Shown in pieces: positions 34,598-46,577 of a DNA stretch of 64,000 nucleotides; position 1 is the first letter of the stretch, and every line of letters starts with the position of its first letter. The notes beneath the pieces are model-generated. The model saw only the letters and a list, made by a program, of their open reading frames with translations. It was not told where the DNA came from and ran no database searches. The DNA is from Didymella arachidicola (Eukaryota > Ascomycota > Dothideomycetes > Pleosporales > Didymellaceae), in assembly GCA_016630955.3 (NCBI GenBank), contig CM049997.1, forward strand, positions 930,001 through 994,000, written 5' to 3'. The position numbers were made by a program, and so were the translations under genes.

Positions 34598-36766
34598 CTA
34601 TGCCATGTTGCCCGCGAGTCCGAGGAAGAGGGCCTGGGCCGCGAGCTGCAGGGTCCAGATACCTACTTTTTTGATCCTGCGTTTCCTGACGGTGCGGTCG
34701 TCGAGGACGTCGCGGGCGAAAGCGTCGTACATCTGGGTGTTTGTTAGAGTGCTGTGGAGAGGGGTGTGTGGGTTGCGGGGTTGGGGGCTTACCTCGCGCG
34801 AGACTTCCTCCATCAGCCCGCTGTCGTACAGGGTCCAGCTGCCGTCGAATTCGGTGACTTTCTTCACGACTCTGCAGTTTACGGGGATGAAGGTGCGTTT
34901 GCTGTTGATGTAGGCGACGATGGGGCGGACGAGGGCGTTGTTGACGTATGAGATGTCGCGAGTGAAAATGGGGACCGCGGCGCGCACGTCGTTCAGGTGG
35001 ACCCTGAGATCCATGATCATGAAGCGGTTGACGTCCTCGGCGGCAGGCTCATCAGGATGCTCGTCGTCGTGATGGTCAAAGCCATGAGAGGCGTGGTCAG
35101 AGAAGTGGTGACGCACGGCACGTCCGTTCTGGCTGACGGTCGCTTCGACGCGATCGTACATGTCGCTCATGACCTTGGCGAGGCTCTCGTCGTCGTCGTT
35201 GGGTAGCATGATGTCGGCGACGATATCGACGTTGCCTTCGTGGATCCAGGAAAAGGGCCCGTCATAGCCCCGGTTCAAGTGGTCGATGTTCAGCCCGTCG
35301 ATGCGGATGCGCGAGTGCTTCTTCCATGTGGAGCCGTCCTCCGAATCGCGCCCGTTGCTGAGTTGCATGCCGGTGTAGTTGTGCGTTTGGCGCGGGTGGA
35401 CGGTGAAAAGAGAGCCGTCGAAGGAGCCGGACATCATGTTGGCGGAGAGGAAGTCGTAGAACAGCCATTGCTTGCGCAGCTGAGGCAGTTCGCACGAGTA
35501 GATGCTGACTGGGAACGGACGGAAACCGTCAGGTTGGTAGATAGTGACTAGTAGATCCTCCATTCTGAATGAGTCGAGCTCGAAGTCGCCAGGACTATGC
35601 TCGTGCTTGTAGGATCGTGGATCGACGCCTTCGATTGTGTGGACCGACGTCCGGTCGATGACGCCGCGAATGCCCTTGATCTCCACGTCCTTCAGCAGCC
35701 CCTTGCCGTTGAACCATTTGGAGAAGGACAGCGTGACGTTGACGGTGTCCATGGAGACGTCGAACTGTGTATAGTTGGTGTCCTCCACAGCTTCCTCGAC
35801 TGGGGCATCTTTCCCTGCTTGTGCGATTGCAGCCTCAGCAGCAGCTGAAGTCTGCGAGCCCTTGCTGACCTTGCCCTTTCCTTGACCAGGTCGTCGCGAG
35901 ACAAAAACTTTGTGGAACGAGATGACCCCATCTTTCCACTTGGGCACGACAGCTGTCTCGAAGACGACCTTGATGCCAGACGACTTGGTCAGGTAGTTTC
36001 CAATCCACTTGGCGAGCGTTTCTTGCGAGAAGGCGGTGTTGATCATGAAGACGGTCAGCATCAGGAACGAGGTTGTGCCGAGGACAATCCAGGCAACGTG
36101 CGCAGCCAGCACCCACGAGAACAGGGCATAGATCTCGTCGGCGTTGAATTTGCGGTTGCTGCGGATGGTCAGCCACTTGAAGCGCACTTTCATGCGCGAC
36201 CAGAAGCCGGACGCAGCCGCCAGCAGCTCTGCCTTGCTGGGGCGGTAGAGGTGTGGGACGTGGGGGAGGCGGTCGAGGATCGTATGCGGGTCGTCATGCT
36301 TCGGGTCTTGGGTAGGTTGGGTAGGCTGGGTGGGTTTTGTGGGTGTTTGCGGTGCGCGCTGGTCTGGCTTGCTCTTGGACGGCGCATCCGTCACCGAGCT
36401 CTTGTTGCGGCGGTCGCCGGTTCTGCTCCGGCGCAGTGCGCGGTATGAGCGCGTCGAGGCGTGTCTGCTCCATGCAGAGAGGACGGCGAGAGTGACGCTC
36501 TGCTGGCTGGGCGTTGTCTCCGCAAAGTGCGCGGGCAAGGGCTTGACGTGTGACGGGCGCGTGAAGGCTGCAAAAATCGCTGTCGGCGTCGGCCTCCCGT
36601 GGCTGGGGCCGCTCGATGCTATCGCGCGTGTCTGCACGCCGTGTGCGCTCCACAGCGCCGGCCAGCTGCCCGCGTCGAAGCGCCTCAGGGTGCTCTGCCG
36701 CAGCGGCTGGGATGCAAAGGCACTCCGCAGAAACGCGCTGGGCGAGGGTGCTACATGTCGGCTCAT
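34598..36766 (-). CDS. MDM31: Mitochondrial inner-membrane protein Mdm31
   Basis: Inner-membrane protein needed for mitochondrial shape, mtDNA maintenance and phospholipid balance. From Met at 36766 the N terminus (MSRHVAPSPSAFLRSAFASQ) is Arg/Ser-rich without acidic residues, a good presequence, so this start is preferred; an in-frame upstream ATG at 36883 adds 39 residues. A hydrophobic segment about IYALFSWVLAAHVAWIVLGT forms a membrane span, followed by the conserved intermembrane domain (SSGIKVVFETAVVPKWKDG, VTLSFSKWFNGKGLLKDVEIKG) and a C-terminal hydrophobic segment. A 60-nt intron (34735-34794, GTAAGC...CCAG) near the 3' end is a multiple of three and stop-free, so both forms stay in frame. 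The spliced product is about 702 residues. Confidence 0.92.
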   Translation of the reverse strand: MSRHVAPSPSAFLRSAFASQPLRQSTLRRFDAGSWPALWSAHGVQTRAIASSGPSHGRPTPTAIFAAFTRPSHVKPLPAHFAETTPSQQSVTLAVLSAWSRHASTRSYRALRRSRTGDRRNKSSVTDAPSKSKPDQRAPQTPTKPTQPTQPTQDPKHDDPHTILDRLPHVPHLYRPSKAELLAAASGFWSRMKVRFKWLTIRSNRKFNADEIYALFSWVLAAHVAWIVLGTTSFLMLTVFMINTAFSQETLAKWIGNYLTKSSGIKVVFETAVVPKWKDGVISFHKVFVSRRPGQGKGKVSKGSQTSAAAEAAIAQAGKDAPVEEAVEDTNYTQFDVSMDTVNVTLSFSKWFNGKGLLKDVEIKGIRGVIDRTSVHTIEGVDPRSYKHEHSPGDFELDSFRMEDLLVTIYQPDGFRPFPVSIYSCELPQLRKQWLFYDFLSANMMSGSFDGSLFTVHPRQTHNYTGMQLSNGRDSEDGSTWKKHSRIRIDGLNIDHLNRGYDGPFSWIHEGNVDIVADIMLPNDDDESLAKVMSDMYDRVEATVSQNGRAVRHHFSDHASHGFDHHDDEHPDEPAAEDVNRFMIMDLRVHLNDVRAAVPIFTRDISYVNNALVRPIVAYINSKRTFIPVNCRVVKKVTEFDGSWTLYDSGLMEEVSREVSPQPRNPHTPLHSTLTNTQMYDAFARDVLDDRTVRKRRIKKVGIWTLQLAAQALFLGLAGNMA

Positions 36767-37223
36767 GGTAGGTGCAGCAGCGACATGACTACGCACGCAT
36801 CTGATCGGGAGGAAGCGCGCGTGCGAGGGTGCCTCTGTTGAAGAAGACGCGGTATGCGGTGTTGCGCAATTCAGTTTCGTCATGCATGCAGCAGACGATC
36901 AAGTTCCGCGCAGCACGCCACTAGGCCGAATGCACCAGCCCTCGCCTCGCCGTCTCGAATTTTTGTTATCGGTCTTATCGGGGAGGGTGCCTCGGCTCCG
37001 AATGGTCTGGTTCTCACATCACCGCCACGAACAAGAAATGTGTCTGCTTCAAACATAAACACACGAAGTTCTCTAGATCGTGATGGTTGTCTGACATGGA
37101 AGGGGGCCCAAGACAGCGTCGAGTGGTGTTGAACCTCAAACCAGAACCGAAGCTGCTCCACCGAGGCCTTCTGGAATCCCTCCATCACATGAATTTACTT
37201 CTGCCTGGAACGCACACAATGCC
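36767..37223. other. Upstream region of MDM31
   Basis: About 460 bp between the MDM31 start and the stop of the M16 protease on the same strand. It includes the alternative MDM31 start at 36883; no other feature is seen. Confidence 0.4.
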
Positions 37224-40200
37224 TTACTCTTCCATCTCGTCTCCGCTCTCGTCGTCCTCACTGCCTTCCTCGCTATCGTCATCGTCGTCCTCATCCTCAT
37301 CCTCATCACCCTCGAGACCATACGACTCATAGAAATCCGCCAGCACCTTGCTCTGGAGCTTGAATCCCGCCGCCTCAAAGTCCTTCTGGACGCCCTGCAT
37401 ACCGTTAGTAAAATGTTCAGACTCCACACTGCGTTATACACATACCTCCTTGAGAATGCCACCGCAAGTGACAACAACATCGACCTTCTCGGGTACGAAG
37501 ATAGCAGAGACAACCTCCTTCAGCGTGCGCTTGACGTCCTCCAGAGTAATCTTGCGCACTTCACGAAGAACCCACTCCTGCCAGTCTTTATCCACGCCGC
37601 GGACCACAAGATCGATGAACGAGCTCTTCGCCGCCTCAACCATGGTGTCTCTTTCGTCCACAAAGCCTCTGACAATCGTTGAGATGGCACCCTCGAGAGC
37701 CATCTTATCAAATGATCGCGTGCCGTCGGCGAGCTCATGGATCAGTTTCTTCGCTGCGTCAAACGCCTTGTACACGTTTGGACTGTTGTAGATGACGTAC
37801 TTCAACTTGCCCGTCTCCACGTCGCGGTAGAAGGAGCTGCCGTAGGCAAGACCCGTGCCTCGAATCGCAACCCACATCGGGCCTTCGACTGCTTCGAGGA
37901 TCGAGATGGTGACGAGGAGCGGCGGCAGCTCTGGAGCGTAATAGCCCTTAGGTCCTGCAGCCGTGAAGATGCCGTACGAAGTATCGATTGGCATAGTGAC
38001 TATATAATGCGCGCCTCCTGGATTGCGACCAATGTCTGAGAGCAGCTTGTTACGGTCGTCAATAGGGTTGACAGTCGGGGTTGATTCTGGCTTGATAGCA
38101 TCTGTGAGCTGTTTGAAAGTCGACACTGGGTTTTGCAGGGTCTCCAGGTTCGCAGTGACAAGCACACGCATATTCGAGAACTTGAGCAGGTGCTTTCGGA
38201 GCGCTTCGAGCTTGTCAATGACTTGTTGAGGTTCGGACTCGAGCAGCTTTAAGGTACGCTTCAGGTACAGGGCCTTGACCAGCGTAGTCGTAGCACGGAC
38301 AGATGAGGTGGTATCGTAGTGGATCATCTTGTCGATGGCCAGTGCCATGCCATTGCCGTCACGCTTCTCTTCCGGGACGGTTGCAAGCAGCCTGATAACA
38401 GTGGTCTTGATCCTCTCGACGTCGAATTCAGAGTCTACAAGCAGAGTCTTGAGCCACTTGACGACTGTCTCGAACTTCTCCGATTCGGCGACAAAGTGAA
38501 TGTGGACCATCTCAGAGTTGCCAATATCGGTGGCTCTGCCAAGCGTGTATTCGATCGTGTCTTGCTCGAGCTTGGTAATGACTTCTTCAAATTCAATGCG
38601 CTTGCCATCTCTGACAACCGGCGTAGCAAAGAAGTTGGTGAGATATATGCCCAGTAGCGGCTTCAGCTCTGTGGGCAGCTCAGATGTTCCAAGAGCCAGG
38701 CCAAAGTGCACAAAGGAGGTAGGGATGTGCTCATAGTGGATGAATAGTGGGAGGCCATTCTCGTCCTTATCGATAATTCGCTGGATCTTGGTGTCGTTGG
38801 TTCCGAGCTTCTTCGCAAGTCCCGATCGCGCTGGAGTCGTTTCGAAGAAGTGGATCGATTCCGTGCTAGGGATCTTGAAGCTTGCAATCAGGTCCTCGGG
38901 GATGGGTCTGTTGTTCTGATCCTGAGCAGCCTGCAGCTTCTCAGCCAGCTTTTTCAGGCCTTCTTCACCGAGCTTCTCTTGCTGTGCTTTGACTCGGGCG
39001 ACTTCCTCTGCCTTCATCTTCTCGTTCAGAGCCGCAGAGGGCTTGCCGAACAAGGTGACGTGGTGAGCGTCCGAAATCCATTTTTTCGTGAACTCGCGCC
39101 ATTGGTCTTCGTTCCACCCCTCGAGCACATCAAAGTCTTTCAGATCTGCCAATCCCATCTTAAGATCAGAGCCGTCACGGCTGCCGAAGATGTGGTCCTT
39201 GACGATGGGTGTGTTCCAGTCCTCGTTGTTGACTTCAGATGTGAACTTGGCCTGGCGCCTAAAGCGGTGGAGGCAGTCGCGCAGATAGCTCATGTCCAGG
39301 GGACCATTTACATGCTCTCTGAGAACCTCGAAGAAGCGCTTCTCGGCTTTCTCAAGCTTCTCTGTGTCCACCGCGCTGAGTGTGAACCATATGATGGAAT
39401 CGTAGTGATCCTTTATGAAGTAGTAAACCTCACTAGCGAGGTGCTCCTTCTCCACCAATGTGTTTACGAGAACAGATACGGATGATCCGGCAAGGTATGT
39501 CAGCAGTGTGTTGATGGCTGTCTCAGCCAGGTCATCTGTCGATTTAGGGCCAAGGAAAGCAATCTGCACTTCTCCTGTAGACTCGTCCTCCTCAGGGAAC
39601 TCCAGTGTGTCGACGATAGTTTTGCTGAGTGGTGGTGTACGTTTAGACTCAACCCAGGGGCGTTTGAAAGGTGCATCATAAGATGGCACAGAATCCACGA
39701 TATCATCTTCGAACTTGTCCAGTACATCCAGCAGATTCGCGTGATCCACTTCACCAATGAGAATGAGGCGCATGTTCTTCGGCTGGTACATCTCGCGATG
39801 AAACTCGCGAATACGCTCTGCAGTGAGCACACGCAAGTTCTCCATCAGACCACCTGTCTCTGAACGGAAACCATCGTCCTCTGGGTACAACAGCCGACGC
39901 ATACGCAGATCCATCATATCCCCTTGCAAGTTCTGCCGCGCTTGCATCTCGGCGTAGACAACACTGCTCATGTCAGCCACATTTTCAAGCTGAGAAGGCA
40001 TGAACCTACCCAGCATCTTCACCTTTGCCATCAACGTGGTGGACCTCAGTATAACACGCAGCATCTGTGTTAGCGGGCAGGATTAGGTGATCAAGATAGA
40101 CTGGAAGGATCTGTGCAAAGCTTTCCCAGCCCGCCGAGGAAAGAGTGTAGACAGTTTCGGAGACGTCCGTCCACGCATTGGTGTCCGAGTACGAACGGGT

Positions 40201-40510
40201 AGAGAGTTTATCCAGCAATCCCTTGTATGGGTACTTGCGTCCACCCATGAAGATCAGGTGCTCCAGGGTGTGTGCTGTACGCCGTCAGCTCTACTCGAAT
40301 TTCAATTTTGGAACACTTACGGGAGCCGGAGTCATCATGAATCTCAGTGGCAACAGCAAAGTACCCGTAGACTTTAGGGCCTTTCCGGTCAACCACTGTC
40401 ACTCGTAGGCCTGTACGCTGCGATTCATACTGTGTGAACTTGGCATCGGCGTAGTCGGCCTCGAACTTCTGGATTTCTTTGAAGTGCGATGATTGCTCAA
40501 TTGAACCCAT
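37224..40510 (-). CDS. M16-family metalloprotease, Sdd3/YOL098C-like
   Basis: Zinc metalloprotease of the insulinase/pitrilysin family. Exons 40510-40321, 40274-40010, 39963-37446 and 37394-37224 give 1047 residues, close to yeast Sdd3; introns are 46, 46 and 51 nt. The inverted zinc motif HTLEH (HxxEH) spans residues 65-69 and is created by the first splice; Glu157 in VVYAEMQ, made by the second splice, is the likely third zinc ligand. The rest shows the repeated M16 domain layout, including RLILIGEVDH and the C-terminal VVVTCGGILKE. An acidic Asp/Glu-rich tail (about 25 residues, coded by 37224-37320) ends the protein. The start at MGSIEQSS is the usual fungal one; the ORF could extend to 40651 without homology. 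The substrate is unknown. Confidence 0.93.
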
Positions 40511-41237
40511 GGTTGCAAATCCAGTCCTGAAGGAGCACGGAAATTCGAACGAAGATTTACTGGTGGCAGATTTATCGGCAATGTGAAGTTGCGCTTGTGC
40601 AGACGCCCCTTTGTGCAATGCCAAATTGGCGCTACCATTGTTGTCAGCCAACTATTATATCGGTAATGCAAGCTCAAAGATGAAAATGGAATCAGGTAAA
40701 TTCGAGATGAAGCTGCAAAGAGCGTTTGTGGTTAGCGTATATGAAGCCCTAGTGGTAATGTGAATGTTCGATGAAAGCAGGACTCACGAAAACACAAGCA
40801 GCTGCGATGAACGGCGCAATATCTGGACTTACAAATATCCAAACAGATTCAAAGGCAGAAGCAAATTTCGGTGGTTTCGATGCAGGGTGGTGTTTGGTCG
40901 GCGAAGAGCGCAACTGTCCGGTTCGTTAGTGTGCTTCTTCTGCATCATGAGGCAGGCATATTTCGCGTACCAGATGATGCCTGCCAGAATTCACAGCAGT
41001 TCCGATTACGCCTAGCCAACGCCCCTATCCTGTATGAGAAGAGGGGCGGTATGCAAGATTTCGTACGTAGGCGGGGTAGTAATGGCGCGCAATGGTTTGC
41101 CCCTCCAAGTGAATTGAAGCTCTCGCACGGACGCCCGTCATCGTCTCGTCGAATGCATGACCGCGGTTGGCAAGAAAGTGCACAGCGCGCGTCACTCTAC
41201 CTTCGACAACAACATGACACGTACCTGATCGAGCGCG
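40511..41237. promoter_or_regulatory. Divergent promoter region of the M16 protease and ZW10-type genes
   Basis: About 0.73 kb between divergent start codons. Small ORFs inside show no motif. Confidence 0.35.
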
Positions 41238-43853
41238 ATGCCCCCGAACTTATCAGATGAACAGCTCGGCGACGCAATCCTCGCTTCCGCCGAACACGGA
41301 TCGTTTCCTCAAGATGGAGATGTGGCATCTGCAACGGTGCCGTCGAGCGCACTGCCCAAGCTCCTAGAAAAAGTCGGAAAGGCGAGAGAAGACGCCAAAG
41401 TAAGCTATACAAACATATGTGATCGCTGCAGCTGATCGTCTGCCCAGAATGAAGTGCGCAAGGTCTCCCGCGAAGCTGCCTCCGATGTCGACGGATGGAT
41501 TTCTCAAGCGCGGAAGCTCCAAGATGACATCAAACGCTCTCAAGACACTGCGAAAGAGATTGTAAAACATGCAGAAGAAGGAAAAACAAACACACTGCAA
41601 GTGCAGGACGCGGCCAGCAAGGTCAGCCTTCTACACACCGAGATCGCATACAACGAGAGTCTGGCACGGGCGGTTGAACAGCTGCGAGACATCTCAACAC
41701 TGCTCGACTCGGCGCAGGAAGCCGCAGTGCGAGGACACGTCATGTATGCCATTGAGCGTCTGGAGGACGTCGGTAGCGCTCTGAAAAGCTTGGGGCCATT
41801 TGGATCTACAAGAGTGGTGGCAGTAGTGAAGAACAAAGAATCCCAGATGCGCAAGGCTGTCATCGAGACCGTTACCGAAGCATGGAACGGTCTACTTGAG
41901 GTCGATGCCGCGAACAACAGGGTCTTCTTTCGAGACTCGATCGAGAGGAACACCACGATTGAAATCAGTTCTGTTGTCGAACAGCTCACAAAGCTAGGTC
42001 TTTTGGACGACTTCATCTCTCGCTTGAGCCACGACTTCGACAAGACCATCCTTTCTCGCCGCCTAGTCATCGGTCGCGACCAGATCGTCAGCGCTTTCGA
42101 GATCCACGGCGACGTCATACAATTAAAAGGCCCCGTCAACGATGGTAGTGTCAAAGTCACATTGGAAGACATACATAAGATCGCAGAGTACATAAGCACA
42201 CGCCTGCCACCTTCAATCGCGATTCCACTCTCCTCGAAGCTGGTACCTGTCATCACATCACGCCTGATCAAGGCCTTCCTACTTCCTGCCGTGCCAACAT
42301 CTACGGATGGAGTCTTGCAGTTCCAAGAGACCCTGTCGTATGTCCTGGGTCTTGTCGAATACCTGGACGAGCTAGGCTGGACCGGCCAGAACCGCCTCAC
42401 AGAGTGGGTCGACAAGTCTGCCGAGATTTGGTTAGCAAAGCAGAAAGAGAATGCGATCGCCAGAGTACAAAAGCTTTTTCCAAAGCAGGTCAAGGTCAAG
42501 AAGACAGTGGAGAAAGTCGAAACTCAGGTCATCTCAAAGGGAGATGCATTGCACCCCGCACAAGATGAACAGGACAACGACTGGGGTGCCGATTGGGGCG
42601 ATGAAGACGATACTGCAAAAGAGATTGCCGACAAGGCGCCTGACGACGTTGAGGAAGAGGATATGAGCGCATGGGGCATGGATGAGGATGAGCCTGGGGA
42701 CGTGGATAAACCCGAAGTCAAGAAGGAAGAAAGAAAGACCGGGGACGATGAGGATGCGGAAGATTGGGGGAACGATTGGGGCGATGAGGACGAAGCCAAA
42801 CCAGTTCCCTCACCACAAGCACACACAAAACCTTCGCCGCGGAAGACCAACGGACAGCAAGCACAACACGCGAACCCAGAGCAGCATGTCACTCTGAGAG
42901 AGACATATACCGTCACAGACATTCCCGACTCTATCATCGAGATCATACTGCAGGTTGTTGCAGACGTAGAGACTCTGAACTCTCCCAGTCTTGTCAAGTC
43001 TGCAATAGCACCTGCTAGTGGGGGTTTGTTCGCAATACCCAGCTTGCTACTTGCAATGTACCGGGCCACGGCTTCCATCCACTACTCGGCCGACATTGCA
43101 GGCAACATGCTAGTCTACAATGACTGCGAGCGTCTGTCAGATCGACTGCGAGCTTTCATCCAAGAGCGAGTGGAGAAAGATCGCAGCTCAAGTCTACCGC
43201 AACTGCTACGGCCTTCGGTCCGCCTAGCACCAAAGATCGAGACGGACATCAAGATTATAGATGGTTTCAGCCGCAGAGCATATGGACGGGAAATGGAGTC
43301 CCAACGACAGATCATAAATGACCACCTCGAAGATGCGCAAGGCTTCCAAGGGTGTACCAATGCCCCCTTTTCGACAGTCTGTGACGATGCCATCGCTACT
43401 ACCATCGATCGCATTGCAGAAGTCAAGCGACAGTGGCAGAGCATCGTTTCTCATAGGGTACTCGTACAGTCACTCGGCTCTCTAGTGAGCACTGCGTTCA
43501 CAAAATTCATCAACGACGTGATGGACATGTCCGACATTGCAGAGGACGAGTCGCGCAAGCTGCACAGCTATTGTGTGTCGCTGGCGACGCTGAACCAGCA
43601 CTTCCAGACCCCAGATGAGAGTGGGGAGACCAGAGACACAGCAAGCCTGTACGTTCAGAACTGGTTCAGGCTGCAATACCTGGGTGAGATTCTAGCGGGC
43701 AGTTTAGCGGACATCAAGTTCCTCTGGAACGAAAGCGAGCTCAAGCTTGAGATGGGGGCTGAGGAGGTGGTGGGGCTGATTGAGGCGCTTTTCGCGCCGA
43801 GTGATCTGAGACGAAGGGCTATTGCTGAAATCAGGAGAACGAGTATGCATTAG
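41238..43853 (+). CDS. ZW10/Dsl1-type vesicle-tethering protein
   Basis: Probable subunit of the Dsl1/NRZ complex that tethers COPI vesicles at the ER; animal ZW10 also works at kinetochores. Exons 41238-41399 and 41448-43853 give 855 residues; the 48-nt intron is GTAAGC...CCCAG. The N-terminal 280 residues are helical and coiled-coil-like (LARAVEQLRDISTLLDSAQEA; AIERLEDVGSALKSLG), matching the Zw10 domain. Residues about 430-505 form an acidic linker with spaced Trp motifs: DWGADWGDEDD, SAWGMDEDE and DWGNDWGDEDE. Yeast Dsl1 uses such an acidic Trp-containing lasso to bind coatomer. The C-terminal half (YRATASIHYSADIAGNMLVYNDCERL) is typical of the family. I leave the symbol blank because Dsl1 and ZW10 naming varies. 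Confidence 0.88.
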
Positions 43854-45284
43854 ACAGTCAGGTCACATAGATACGAAATCCATGACTTCTCACGTTCCGA
43901 TTTCGGAGTAGTGACTCGACTTTGAAGCAGATGGCTACGCAGGTAGTTGAATTTTGAGAGTTCTTCAGGGCCTGTGACCCGAAAGTAAACCAAGGAAGTT
44001 GTATTGGACTGAGGAAATCAACGCAAACCCACTTACCCACTGCTTCCCAAACCCGTAGACAGTCGAATGAATTCATACGCAGGAAAAGCATGTTTGGCGG
44101 TCGCAACAAAGTTACCAGTAATCTGCACAAGCAGATTCAAAGGTTCGCAAAGATATTCCCACCCCTCAACTCGGCTAATCAATCCAAGCTACTCTTCTAT
44201 CTTCAAGTATCTCTTCGTCCTTTTGCCATTCTGCCCGGGGTGCATCCACATGTACTCGTAAGCCGCTTCCCCAAGACCATCGAAGTCACTCTCCCGTACG
44301 ATCGACCAGACCGCTGTATCAAGACATTTCATTCAACCCCTCTCTTTTCGCGTAATCTCTGCATCGTCGACAAATGGAAGCGAGGCAATCCATGTGTCCC
44401 GAAGTATCCAGACACTCATTGCCTCCTCAGGCTGGCCAGTAGCCTAGAGTGGAATGTCGGGAGCGTTCCCGTTCCCACACTCACCGATTGCCGACCAAGC
44501 GACTTTGTTCCTGTAATGGTCCATGGGTGCACCGTTAAGCGGTATGTCCTGCAAGCAGCTTCTTATTGCTCCAGGTGCCTGCAGAGTCGCTGAATCTATA
44601 TCGGACTGTAGAAGAGGTGATGATCCATTGCCGGTTGAAGGCACGCGATGGCATGTGTGAGATGCAGAGCCTTGGCCTTGGATTGCCCTACTCTGCTGGC
44701 ATTACGGTCTTGGGTTTTTATTGCCTTGGGATGCATCTACGAATGCAATGTCTTGCAATGGCTTTTCAAATTGACCATGTAAGAAGGTAGAAGATTGATG
44801 GTATCCCATATGAGTGAGTAGTGCTCGTTTTGCTTGATTGTTAAATGCAATAACATGGTGAGGAAGATTGCTGAGGAACTTTCGTCGGAAAGATGGTATG
44901 ATCTCGATTCTCTCGATAGAATGAGACCAGTTATGCTCATTGTATTTTGGGTCAGTCAGCTGCATGCAGCGAACTCGTTGTGCATGATGCTTGCTTCTCG
45001 AGCAATCCTCCATCGCTCTCATTACTGTTGCCGAAAGAGAAATGGCTTTGATTCATTGTGGCTGTCAAGTTATATGATCGAGAGACATATAAGCGCTAAA
45101 CCACATCGCAAAGGAATTATACACGTACCCAATTCGAGGAAAGGCAAAAGTATCTGCCACGTTTCTATACGTTTCATGAGCCCTCTAACAACTTAAGCTG
45201 TTGAAAGACTTCGACTGGGTTCTGTGCACTACGAGAACCGCGCAAGTCACCACTCATGCTTCCTTGCAGTCGTCAAGCACATCT
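43854..45284. other. Intergenic region after the ZW10-type gene
   Basis: About 1.4 kb. The longest ORF (44090-44593 plus, 167 codons) has no motif. No RNA gene or repeat was recognised. Confidence 0.4.
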
Positions 45285-46079
45285 TCAGTCAACATCCATC
45301 GCACTCGCCTGCTCGAGTTTCTTCTTCAACTTCTCCCTCGCCTGCCTGGACCTTCTCTTCTTCGTCGCATCACTGCCGCCCTTCTTAACACCGTCCGGTT
45401 TCTGCCCGCGATGCTGCTGGATAGTCATGCCTCTCCGCTCAGCAGCAACTCTTTGCTGTTCTGCAGTCACCATCTTTGACTGCTCCTTGGCTATTCTTCG
45501 AGCCTGCGCCCGCTCCATGTTTTGACGCGCGCGTTTCGCTGCCGTCAATCAGATACTTGTATACATGTGGATCGAGTAGTTAAGTGAGTGTTATCAGATT
45601 GCAATGGGAAAACACTCACACATCTTCGGCCCTGTCGATGTAGGCTCGATATGCATTTCAAGATCACCATCCGTCGTACTCGCTGCATGCAACGTTAGCC
45701 ACCTCCCAAACTCTTCCCCTTTCGACGGCGGCAATGGTGAGCTAGGGTTATTGCCATCGTGTGTATTTCAAAGCGTACCTGCATGAGCGCTCGCCGCTAA
45801 CCCGGTGCGCTGCTGCTCGTCTTTGCTTTGAAACGCAGCGCCTAATAGGTCTCCTAGCTCGTCTGCAAATGCGCCGAATTGCCTGCGCTCCTTCCTCTTC
45901 TTGGTCTTGGAGAGCCCTTGCCGCGTTGGTGAGAGGCTCCGCCCACTCGCGTCTGATTGGTCTGTGTCGCTGGCGTCAGAGTCCCCGTTACCACTGTCGC
46001 GAAAATTGCCGAGCTGAGCTGGCGCAAGAGCAGCGGGCGCGGCAGACATTGAATTATCTGTTGGAAGTGCTGAAGCCAT
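45285..46079 (-). CDS. Uncharacterised basic, probably nuclear protein
   Basis: Family not recognised. Exons 46079-45779, 45682-45620 and 45538-45285 give 205 residues; introns are 96 and 81 nt, and the GTGAGT donor of exon 2 plus closed phases support the model. The first 100 residues are Ala/Ser/Asp-rich with a basic KTKKRKERRQFG patch and an amphipathic FADELGDLLGAAF. The C-terminal 85 residues are strongly basic and helical (KRARQNMERAQARRIAKEQ, KKRRSRQAREKLKKKLEQA), ending MDVD. Composition suggests a nuclear or nucleolar role, perhaps ribosome assembly; this is inference from charge only. Confidence 0.68.
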
Positions 46080-46577
46080 GGTGTGAGTGTCGTGTAGCAG
46101 TTGACAGGAGCGAGAAGATTTTTGGGGAGCGTAGAGTGAGGGAAGTTGATGGGAGATGCGAGTGCCGAAGATGAACCGCCGTCTCTGATTCGCTCATTTA
46201 GTCTACCATTATCGAGACGTACAATTCGAGATTCCGTACTGTGCGCGCTGCGTGTCCATGCCTGCCTATCTACCATCTACCTCTGTTTTCCCGCCTTTTG
46301 AAAAGAAGCAATGCTATGCAAAATGCCGCCCAAGCCTACAGCAAAATATGGATGTGAAGAGTATATCGAACCAATGCGCAATGATAGATGATGCATCGTA
46401 CAGAGGCTGAAGAAGACAAGGTAAGATATGATGTCAAGGAAATTCGTAAGTCATAAGTGCATGTGCAGACACTCTTGTCGGCCAGGCTCGCGGGCCGTGC
46501 CAAAGCGCCCAACTCCAAAGCCAAACCCCAGTCTATGGTCCAATCCGCAACTCCGTTGCAAGCAAAGCCAAGACGCG
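46080..46577. other. Intergenic region
   Basis: About 0.5 kb upstream of the basic-protein gene. Nothing recognised beyond probable promoter and 3' UTR sequence. Confidence 0.35.

Noticed and set aside
44090..44593. 167-codon ORF after the ZW10-type gene
   Set aside because: No domain, unusual composition and no clear codon preference; left as intergenic.
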